This document shows positions 7,354-14,355 of a DNA stretch of 28,306 nucleotides, piece after piece. The notes beneath the pieces are model-generated. The model worked only from the letters and a program-made list of their open reading frames with translations, did no database searches and was not told where the DNA came from. Each line of letters starts with the position of its first letter. Position 1 is the first letter of the stretch. Source of the stretch: an uncultured Oscillospiraceae bacterium (GTDB lineage: Bacteria; Bacillota; Clostridia; Oscillospirales; Ruminococcaceae); assembly GCA_934486875.1 (NCBI GenBank), contig CAKSPU010000033.1:1-28306 (forward strand). The letters are read 5' to 3'. A program made the position numbers and the translations under genes.

Positions 7354-8609
7354 ATGCCGAAGTATGCATTAAAAAGTCATATGACGTTATCTGCGGGGCG
7401 GCTGAGGAATACATAGCACCTGTTATATATTCTTTTGCCCGATTTATCATTGGAAGAGTGCAGGCGCTTGGAATTAAAAGGCTTTACTTTTTTTCAAGGG
7501 ACGGCTATACCGTGATGAGGGCGGCGGAGGAAATATGCAGAAAAGAGAATATTTCTCTTGAAATGTCGTATTTTTACTGTTCGAGATACTCTCTTCGTAT
7601 GGCGGCGTACCGATTCAAAGACAGCTCTGCATATGACAGGCTTTTTAATGAAAGCTACCGTATGACGGCGAAAACCGTCCTTATGCGTGCAGGCTTTGAA
7701 ACTGATGAGCGCAGGCTCGTTTATGATGAGCTGGGGTTTTTATCCGATGAAGAAAAGCTGATGAACAGAAATGATTTCAGAAGCTTTTGCAGCGGACTGA
7801 AAACATCGGCGGAGTTTTGGAAAATCCTTTCCGAAAAGTCGGACACGGCGTATTATCTTACTGCCGACTATGTAAGGCAGTGTGGTATGGATAAATTCAG
7901 TCACATCGGCGTTGTTGACCTTGGGTGGACCGGCTCGATGCAGCTGACGCTCAAAAGACTTCTCAGGTCATTTAACATAAAATGCAGCGTTACGGGCTTT
8001 TATCTCGGAATGCTTGAAGAACCTGAAATATCCGAGGGCAATACATATGAAACGTGGCTTTTTGAGGGCGGCAGGGACTGCTTTACCAAAGCCTGGTTCT
8101 GCCAGAATGTCCTTGAATGCTTATGCACAGCTCCCCACGGAATGACTGTGGGATATGCGAAAAAAGACGGGGTGATCTGTCCCGTTTTTGCTGAAAATGA
8201 AAATGATCCCGAGCTTGTAAGCAGGGTCTCCGATATTATCACGGACTTTGCACGGCAGGCTTCGGGTTATGGATATATTGAAAAGAAAGATAAAAAGAAC
8301 GCTTTGAATAAGCTTAAAAAGCTTATGTTCACGCCTGATGAAAAAATTGCGGAAAGCTTCGGCGCTTTCGGTTTCTGCGATGATGTGAGCGAAAGCTATC
8401 ACGGAAGTCTTTGCGGAAAAGCTGCGCCAAAGGATATAATAAGCTGCATTCTGCGGAAAAAGGGCACTGTAAGACCGTACTGGTTTTACGGCGCTGTATC
8501 CCACTGCGGTAGGTTTTGGAGAAATATCGCAGGATATCTGTATTATTTCTCGGAAGCGGCAAGATATTTCATCATCGCTGTGAAAAAAAGGGGGAGAAAC
8601 AATGGCTGA
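7350..8609 (+). CDS. Stand-alone COG5610-type C-terminal domain protein
   Basis: The protein has 419 residues. It resembles the C-terminal half of the HAD-containing protein encoded at 9399-11348. Both have a helical entry (FARFIIGRVQALGIKRLYF here), then SRDGYTV (LARDGYIV in the other), then a YxxSR segment, and later a [VT]VD[LC]GW[TA]GS motif. This protein has no HAD domain in front. COG5610-type proteins are common in capsule and surface-glycan clusters, but the chemistry of this C-terminal domain is not established; a transfer or modification role on the glycan is inference. It overlaps the previous gene by ATGA and the next by eight bases. Confidence 0.65.
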   Translation: MNAEVCIKKSYDVICGAAEEYIAPVIYSFARFIIGRVQALGIKRLYFFSRDGYTVMRAAEEICRKENISLEMSYFYCSRYSLRMAAYRFKDSSAYDRLFNESYRMTAKTVLMRAGFETDERRLVYDELGFLSDEEKLMNRNDFRSFCSGLKTSAEFWKILSEKSDTAYYLTADYVRQCGMDKFSHIGVVDLGWTGSMQLTLKRLLRSFNIKCSVTGFYLGMLEEPEISEGNTYETWLFEGGRDCFTKAWFCQNVLECLCTAPHGMTVGYAKKDGVICPVFAENENDPELVSRVSDIITDFARQASGYGYIEKKDKKNALNKLKKLMFTPDEKIAESFGAFGFCDDVSESYHGSLCGKAAPKDIISCILRKKGTVRPYWFYGAVSHCGRFWRNIAGYLYYFSEAARYFIIAVKKRGRNNG

Positions 8610-9402
8610 GCCTGTTCTTTCAGTAATTATGGGGGTATATAACTGTCCCACTGAGGAAATGCTGATGCGTGCGGTGGATTCCGTTCTGGAGCAGACTTTC
8701 TCTGACTTTGAGTTTATCATCTGCGATGACGGTTCCGACAACGGCACATATGAATGGCTGAAAAAGGCTGCCGCAAAGGACTCTCGCATTGTACTTATCA
8801 GAAACAGGAGAAATATGAGCCTTGCTTATTCTCTCAACAGGTGCATAGAGGTTGCGGGAGGTCGCTATATCGCCCGTCAGGACGCTGATGACTACTCCGT
8901 TCCCGACCGCTTTGAAAAGCAGATCGACTATCTTTCGTCTCACTCGCAGTATGCTTTTGTGGGAAGCAACTGTCTTCTTTTTGACAGCGATATTTACGGC
9001 GGAAGAAAAATGCCCCATCACCCGAAAAAGATAGATTTCCTTTTTAATTCCCCGTTTATCCACGGTTCGGTGATGTTCAGGCGTGAGGTCTTTGACTGTG
9101 AGCTTTACCGCCCCTGCGGATATTCACGTAAATATGAGGATTATGACCTCTTTATGCGTCTGTACAGGAACAAGCAGTTCGGCGCAAATCTTGATGAAGA
9201 GCTTTATGCTTTTTATGCGGATATGTCGGAAAGACGTGTGCCGAAAATTATGCGTCTCGATGAAGCTGCTGTCAGATATAACGGCTTCAAGGAGCTTGGA
9301 CTTCTGCCTATGGGCTTTTTATACGTGATAAAGCCGTTTATTCTGGCGATGATGCCAAATTCCTGTCTGCTTATGCTCAAAAGAAGGTTCAACCGCATAT
9401 GA
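8602..9402 (+). CDS. Family 2 glycosyltransferase (GT-A fold)
   Basis: The protein has 266 residues. The GT-A start LSVIMGVYN is followed by CDDGSDNGT (DDGS at 42-45), the metal-binding DADD at 94-97, and a KYEDYDLFMRL segment that supplies the catalytic acidic pair of GT2 enzymes. It is an inverting transferase using an NDP-sugar on the cytosolic face. The C-terminus is short and hydrophobic (GFLYVIKPFILAMMP), probably a membrane-associating helix. A GGGGGAG site lies a few bases before the ATG. The next gene starts within its stop (ATGA), so it is translationally coupled to the HAD protein. Confidence 0.88.
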   Translation: MAEPVLSVIMGVYNCPTEEMLMRAVDSVLEQTFSDFEFIICDDGSDNGTYEWLKKAAAKDSRIVLIRNRRNMSLAYSLNRCIEVAGGRYIARQDADDYSVPDRFEKQIDYLSSHSQYAFVGSNCLLFDSDIYGGRKMPHHPKKIDFLFNSPFIHGSVMFRREVFDCELYRPCGYSRKYEDYDLFMRLYRNKQFGANLDEELYAFYADMSERRVPKIMRLDEAAVRYNGFKELGLLPMGFLYVIKPFILAMMPNSCLLMLKRRFNRI

Positions 9403-11348
9403 AGCTGAAGCTGTACTGCCTGTTTGTAAACAGATGTCCTGCGGTAAAGCGGAGATATGAGGCATTTGTCAAGGCTCATCACAGGCTGCACGCTGCTGCT
9501 CCTGTTATTTCCTGGGCATATCTTTTTTTGATATATATAAAATTCGCAATTTTTCATTTTCCCGATAAACAAAAAATAATGGCATCATCTGAAAGCGGGG
9601 GCTGCATTTCGGCAGAAGAAATATGGGCTGAGCTTTGCAGTTATGATGTCATTTCTTTTGATATATTCGATACGCTTATCCTGCGTCCGTTTTCAGACCC
9701 AAAAGACCTTTTTTATATCGTAGGCGAAAGGCTTGATGTGCCTGATTTCAGGACTTTGCGCATTGATGCCGAAAAGCTTGCACGCTATGAAAAAAGGCAG
9801 GCGGGGCAGAGCACGGAAATATGTCTTGATGACATATATGCTGTTTTATCCCGCACCTGTGGCATATCCGCCGAAAATGGCGCTGCTGCCGAAGCTGATG
9901 CGGAGCTTTGCCTTTGCAGGGCTGACCCGATAATGAAAAGGGTATGGGACACTGCAAGGGAAAACGGCAAAAAAATTATCGTCACTTCCGATATGTACCT
10001 GCCCCGAGGGGTAATTGAAAAGCTTCTCCAAAAAAACGGCTTCTGCGGTTATTCCCGGCTTTATCTTTCAAATGAAAGGGGCTGCGGAAAGTGGGACGGG
10101 GGAATTTGGAAGCTTATCTGTTCCAATGAAAAAGGTACTGTAGTCCATATAGGCGACAATCCTGTTTCTGATGTGAAAAATGCACAAAAATACGGCATTG
10201 CCGCTGTGCATTATCCCAATGTGAATGAGCGGGGAAAAAGGTATCGCCCGACAGAAATGTCACCGATCATCGGCTCGGCATACTCTGGGATTGTAAACGG
10301 CAGGCTTTATACCGAAAATGTTTCCCCTGCATATGAATATGGATTCAAGTGCGGCGGGCTTTTGATACTGGGCTTTTGTCGTTTTATCCGCAGCAGGGCA
10401 AAGGAGTTCGGTGCGGATAAGATATTATTCCTTGCCCGTGACGGGTATATCGTAAAAAAGGTTTACGATATGCTTTATCCCGAGGACAAAACGGAATACG
10501 TTTACTGGTCAAGAGCAGCGGCATCAAAGCTCTGCGCCGATATTTTCCCACAGGACTATATCAGGCGGTTTGTAAAGCAGAAATCGGGAAAGGGCTTTTC
10601 TGTGGCTGAGATACTTGCGGCTATGGGAATGCCCGAGATGAAAACATCTCTTGCTGTGTCCGACAAGCTTGACGCTCATAACGAGGGCAGGCTTGTTTCC
10701 GAAATATATGCCAATATGCCCGAAATAACCTCTCATCTGAAAGAAAGTCAGAGTGGGGCGGAGGAGTATTTCAGAAATATTTTCAAAGACTGCCGAAAGG
10801 CTGTGACTGTTGACTGCGGCTGGGCAGGAAGCGGAAATATTATGCTTGAAGCCTATGCACGGCGGACTCTCGGGCTTGATGTATCGCTGAAAGGTCTCCT
10901 TGCGGGCAGCAATTCCGCAAATCAGTCCGACAGCGATCTCAGTGAAACATATTTCGCTTCGGACAGGCTTGAGGCATACTGCTTTTCATCAGCTCAGAAC
11001 CGAAATTTTTATGAGTTCCACAATCCGTCAAAGAAGCATAATGTTTTCTTTGAGCTGCTTTTCGGCGCACCGTTCCCGTCCTGCACGGGCTTTGATGAAA
11101 ACGGACCTGTTTTTGACGGTGAGGCTGAAAATTCGGAGCTTATCAACGAGATACAAAAGGGTGAGCTTGATTTTATATCGGCTTATCTTGATATATTTGA
11201 AAAATATCCGTTTATGCTGAATATTCACGGGAGCGACGCATATGCGCCCTTTGCTGCCGCAGCTTCGGACGGCGGAAAATACCTTTGCAAGGTTTTTGAA
11301 AATGCTGTTTTCGATGAGCTTGCAAATGGAAAGAAAGATAAAATATGA
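9399..11348 (+). CDS. HAD-superfamily plus COG5610-type domain protein
   Basis: The protein has 649 residues in three parts. Residues 1-60 include a hydrophobic helix (about 35-54), suggesting membrane association. Residues about 75-295 form a HAD domain with motif I FDIFDTL (D88), motif II VTSDMYLP, and a GDNPVSD acidic motif. Residues about 310-640 form the same domain as the 7350-8609 protein (LARDGYIV, then VDCGWAGSG). In motif I the residue two after D88 is Phe rather than Asp, as in dehalogenase-like HADs rather than classical phosphatases. Such proteins occur in capsule loci, where they may remove or move phosphoryl groups on glycans; this is inference. ATGA overlap with the GT2 gene. 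Confidence 0.75.
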   Translation: MKLKLYCLFVNRCPAVKRRYEAFVKAHHRLHAAAPVISWAYLFLIYIKFAIFHFPDKQKIMASSESGGCISAEEIWAELCSYDVISFDIFDTLILRPFSDPKDLFYIVGERLDVPDFRTLRIDAEKLARYEKRQAGQSTEICLDDIYAVLSRTCGISAENGAAAEADAELCLCRADPIMKRVWDTARENGKKIIVTSDMYLPRGVIEKLLQKNGFCGYSRLYLSNERGCGKWDGGIWKLICSNEKGTVVHIGDNPVSDVKNAQKYGIAAVHYPNVNERGKRYRPTEMSPIIGSAYSGIVNGRLYTENVSPAYEYGFKCGGLLILGFCRFIRSRAKEFGADKILFLARDGYIVKKVYDMLYPEDKTEYVYWSRAAASKLCADIFPQDYIRRFVKQKSGKGFSVAEILAAMGMPEMKTSLAVSDKLDAHNEGRLVSEIYANMPEITSHLKESQSGAEEYFRNIFKDCRKAVTVDCGWAGSGNIMLEAYARRTLGLDVSLKGLLAGSNSANQSDSDLSETYFASDRLEAYCFSSAQNRNFYEFHNPSKKHNVFFELLFGAPFPSCTGFDENGPVFDGEAENSELINEIQKGELDFISAYLDIFEKYPFMLNIHGSDAYAPFAAAASDGGKYLCKVFENAVFDELANGKKDKI

Positions 11349-11365
11349 CCCGAAAGGAATAAGAA

Positions 11366-12562
11366 ATGCCTGACAACAAATACTCGCTGGAGGATATACT
11401 TGCGGAATATGATAAGAAAAAATCGTCTGCAAATATTCCCTCAGATAAAGATAAAGCTTCGACTAAGCCCGAGCAGAGGACTGTGCCGAAGCCCGAGCAG
11501 AGGGCTGTGCCAAAGCCCGAGCAGAGGACTGCGCCAAAGCCCGAGCAAATGGCGATGCCAAAGCCCGAGCAGAGGACTGCGCCAAAGCCTGAGCAGAGGA
11601 CTGTGCCAAAGCCCGAGCAGAGGACTGCGTCAAAGCCTGAGCAGAGGACTGTGCCAAAGCCTGAGCAGAGGGTTGTGCCAAAGCCCGAGCAGAGAACTGC
11701 ACCAAAGCCCGAGCCGAAACCTGCCCCGAAGCCTGTATCAAAGCCTTCCGAACAGGTTAAGGAAAAAGAAACGGGACGTATTCAGGCAAATTCGTCTTTT
11801 AAGCTTAAAGCCGAACAGTACAGATTTCTCTTTAAGCAGCTTGTAAAAAGGGATTTCAAGGGAAGATACAAGCGGGCGGTCTTAGGCGTGCTCTGGAGTA
11901 TGCTTTCCCCGATGTTCACCTTTGCGGCTCAGGCGATAATATTTTCGGTGCTGTTTAAAAGAGGTGCGCACTACATTTCCTACCTTGTTGTGGGTAATGT
12001 TGTGTTCCATTTCTTTACCGACTCCGCCAACTCGGGAATGTTTTCAATGGCGGGAAACGGCGGCATACTTTCAAAGATAAATGTGCCGAAAAGTATTTTT
12101 CTGCTGTCAAAAAGCGTGTCCTGCCTGATGAATTTCCTGCTCACTATGATAATTATGTTTATCATAACAGGCATTGACGGTATTCCTATGAGACCAATAT
12201 GCGCTGCGGTCATAATCCCTATGACTATGATGAGCATATTCAATCTTGGGGTCGGATATGCGCTTTCCACCTGGTTCGTGTTCTTTAAGGATACTCAGTA
12301 TCTGTTCAATATCTTTACACAGGTGCTGATGTATTTTTCCGCAATATTCTACCGCATAGATTCATTTGCCGAAAATGTTCGTATGCTCTTTTACCTTAAC
12401 CCCGTCTACTGCTACATCACATATTTCAGAATGATCGTGATAGACGGCGTGCTGCCGGGATTTAAGCTGAATATCGCCTGTGCGCTGTATGCGGTGATAA
12501 TGCTGTTTGCTGGTATGGCGATATTCAAAAAGAGCAATCATAAATTTGTTTTCTATTTCTGA
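11366..12562 (+). CDS. ABC-2 polysaccharide export permease with Pro-rich repeat N-terminus
   Basis: The protein has 398 residues. Residues from about 145 onward match Wzm/TagG-type ABC-2 permeases: an amphipathic entry with VKRDFKGRYKRAVLGVLW, then six predicted membrane segments and the NPVYCYITYFR segment near the end. The first 33 residues are hydrophilic, and residues 34-121 are eleven 8-residue repeats of KPEQRTVP type, which normal family members lack. The start has GAAAGGA eight bases upstream. The gene pairs with the ATPase that starts 15 bases after its stop. The role is export of a lipid-linked glycan across the membrane. The repeat region should be cytosolic and may bind a partner or the wall-assembly machinery; this is inference. 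Confidence 0.85.
   Translation: MPDNKYSLEDILAEYDKKKSSANIPSDKDKASTKPEQRTVPKPEQRAVPKPEQRTAPKPEQMAMPKPEQRTAPKPEQRTVPKPEQRTASKPEQRTVPKPEQRVVPKPEQRTAPKPEPKPAPKPVSKPSEQVKEKETGRIQANSSFKLKAEQYRFLFKQLVKRDFKGRYKRAVLGVLWSMLSPMFTFAAQAIIFSVLFKRGAHYISYLVVGNVVFHFFTDSANSGMFSMAGNGGILSKINVPKSIFLLSKSVSCLMNFLLTMIIMFIITGIDGIPMRPICAAVIIPMTMMSIFNLGVGYALSTWFVFFKDTQYLFNIFTQVLMYFSAIFYRIDSFAENVRMLFYLNPVYCYITYFRMIVIDGVLPGFKLNIACALYAVIMLFAGMAIFKKSNHKFVFYF
11465..11728 (+). repeat. 24-bp in-frame tandem repeat, eleven units
   Basis: Ten close copies of a 24-base unit (starting AAGCCCGAGCAGAGG) run from 11465 to 11704, and an eleventh diverged unit reaches 11728. Units differ at silent positions (CCC or CCT) and at the RTV/RTA/RAV/MAM residues. 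Because 24 is a multiple of three, gain or loss of units keeps the frame. A long alanine/serine-rich frame on the opposite strand is only a shadow of the repeats. Confidence 0.95.
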
Positions 12563-12577
12563 TAAGGGAGATTTTCA

Positions 12578-13321
12578 GTGGTTGTTGATGTTCAAAATGT
12601 TTCTATCCGCTATCTGCTCGGAGATTTCAAGGATATCGGAATAAAGGAATATCTTGTCCAGAAGCTTACAGGCACCTATGAGGTGCAGGAGTTCTGGGCA
12701 GTGAAAAACGTTTCCTTTTCTTTGGATAAAGGGGATTTCCTCGGTATAATCGGTACCAACGGTGCGGGAAAATCCACTCTTTTAAAGGCTGTCAGCGGAA
12801 TTATGAGACCGCAGAAGGGCAGGATCGTCACAAACGGTCAGATAGCTGCTCTTCTGGAGCTGGGCACAGGCTTTGACGGCGATCTTACAATTAAGGAAAA
12901 TATATATTTCAGGGGCGCTCTTCTTGGTTATACCGAAAAGTTTATGAATGAAAAATATCCCGAAATAATCGAATTTTCCGAGCTTTCGGAATTTGAGAAC
13001 CGAAAATTCAGACAGCTTTCCTCGGGAATGCGTTCAAGGCTTGCTTTTTCAATTGCCAGCCTTGTGGATCCCGATATACTTATTCTCGATGAGGTCCTTG
13101 CGGTGGGTGACGGCGCTTTCAGAGCAAAGAGTGAGAAAAAAATGCTGGAGATAATAAACAACGGTGTTACCACGCTTTTTGTGTCCCATTCCACCGCTCA
13201 GATGCGAAAGCTGTGCAACAAGGTGCTTTGGCTCAACAACGGCGAGCAGATGGCTTTCGGGGACGCAAAGACAGTATGCAACGAGTATGACAGCTTTTTA
13301 AAGGCTAAAGCCAAGAAATGA
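12578..13321 (+). CDS. ABC transporter ATPase for polysaccharide export (Wzt/TagH type)
   Basis: The protein has 247 residues. Walker A GTNGAGKST (59-67), signature LSSGM (147-151), Walker B DILILDE (166-172) and H-loop H204 are all intact. The sequence ENIYFRGALLG and the N-terminal SIRYLLGDFK type are typical of ATPases that partner ABC-2 glycan exporters. The start is GTG, with AAGGGAG seven bases upstream. It lacks the C-terminal glycan-binding domain of some Wzt proteins, so export does not depend on terminal-sugar recognition by this subunit. It is coupled to the permease upstream. Confidence 0.92.
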   Translation: MVVDVQNVSIRYLLGDFKDIGIKEYLVQKLTGTYEVQEFWAVKNVSFSLDKGDFLGIIGTNGAGKSTLLKAVSGIMRPQKGRIVTNGQIAALLELGTGFDGDLTIKENIYFRGALLGYTEKFMNEKYPEIIEFSELSEFENRKFRQLSSGMRSRLAFSIASLVDPDILILDEVLAVGDGAFRAKSEKKMLEIINNGVTTLFVSHSTAQMRKLCNKVLWLNNGEQMAFGDAKTVCNEYDSFLKAKAKK

Positions 13322-13353
13322 TATACACAATAAAACGGGGGGGAGCGGACGTA

Positions 13354-14241
13354 ATGAACAATGAAAACAAAACTTCGCTGGCTGTCCTTGCCGCAGGCTT
13401 CGGAACAAGGTTTCAAAGCGGCATAAAGCAGCTTACGCCAGTGGGTCCGAATGGTGAGCTCCTTATGGAATATTCCGTAAGAGACGCTGTGGCTGCGGGC
13501 TTTGACAAGGTGATATTTGTTATAAGGCGTGATATTGAAAGCCGGTTCCGTGAGCTTATCGGAAAAAAGATCGAGGGGCTCACAGATGTAAAATACTGCT
13601 TTCAGAACAACGGCTATCTTCCCGGCGGATATACTCCTCCTGCTGATAGGACGAAGCCCTGGGGCACTGTTCACGCTATTCTTGCGGCAAAGTATGATAT
13701 TGAAGAGCCTTTCGGAATCATCAATGCGGACGATTATTACGGCAGAAATTCGTACAGGCAGCTCCACGATTATCTTTCGTCATCGGAGCGGCTTGCAACG
13801 TGCCAGTGTATGATAGGCTTTGTTCTGAAAAATACGCTGAGCAGCACGGGAACGGTGACCAGAGGTGTATGCATTGCCGACCACAGGGGATATCTTGACA
13901 CTGTTCACGAAACATATCATATTAAAGCTGAGCCCGACGGCGTTATTTACGGCGATTACAATGACAGCAGGATAGCTATTGACCCCAACAGAATGGTGTC
14001 GATGAATATGTGGGGCTTTGACCCTTCAGTTCTGCCTGAGCTTGAAGCTCAGTTTATAGGTTATCTTGAAAAAAATGTAAATAACAACACCTCGGAATAT
14101 CCGCTGCCTATTGCCGTTGACAGCCTTATCCGCAGCGGCAGATGCAGGGTTAAGGTCATTCCCACTGATGAAAAATGGTTTGGTATGACTTATGCTGAGG
14201 ATATTGATGACGTTAAAAGGGAGATACTGCTCAGAGGGTAG
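13354..14241 (+). CDS. Sugar-nucleotide (NTP) transferase
   Basis: The protein has 295 residues. It has the nucleotidyltransferase N-terminus LAVLAAGFGTRF with the conserved lysine in GIKQL, a KPWGTVHAI segment and the NADDYYG acidic site that binds the metal ion. It should join a sugar phosphate (or similar phosphate) with an NTP to make an activated donor for the transferases upstream. The start at 13354 is chosen because a strong GGGGGGAG lies nine bases before it. An in-frame ATG at 13318, overlapping the ATPase stop, is possible but adds a tail unusual for the family. It is the last gene of the operon; no terminator was seen before the next gene. Confidence 0.82.
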   Translation: MNNENKTSLAVLAAGFGTRFQSGIKQLTPVGPNGELLMEYSVRDAVAAGFDKVIFVIRRDIESRFRELIGKKIEGLTDVKYCFQNNGYLPGGYTPPADRTKPWGTVHAILAAKYDIEEPFGIINADDYYGRNSYRQLHDYLSSSERLATCQCMIGFVLKNTLSSTGTVTRGVCIADHRGYLDTVHETYHIKAEPDGVIYGDYNDSRIAIDPNRMVSMNMWGFDPSVLPELEAQFIGYLEKNVNNNTSEYPLPIAVDSLIRSGRCRVKVIPTDEKWFGMTYAEDIDDVKREILLRG

Positions 14242-14287
14242 GATTTTCCTGTGACTGCGGTCTTTCATACATTAAGTAAAGATACGA

Positions 14288-14316
14288 TGGCAGCAAGTGG
14301 TAATATAAAGTATAAA
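14288..14316 (+). promoter_or_regulatory. Possible promoter of the LRR protein gene
   Basis: A weak -35 TGGCAG and a good -10 TATAAA (14311-14316) are separated by 17 bases. The start codon is 40 bases after the -10. The -35 match is poor, so readthrough from the upstream operon is also possible. Confidence 0.35.
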
Positions 14317-14355
14317 TAAGGTTATATTCTCATAAAAAGTTCAGAGGTGTTGTTT

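Noticed and set aside
8121..8789. 222-codon minus-strand frame across the COG5610-type and GT2 genes
   Set aside because: It spans the overlap of two well-supported genes on the other strand and has no ribosome site or family match.
11465..11728. Tandem repeats as a possible CRISPR array
   Set aside because: The units are contiguous, in frame and coding, with no spacers of unique sequence.
11463..11741. Ala/Ser/Gln-rich minus-strand frame
   Set aside because: It is the mirror of the 24-bp repeats in the permease gene; the repeat period of three keeps all frames open.
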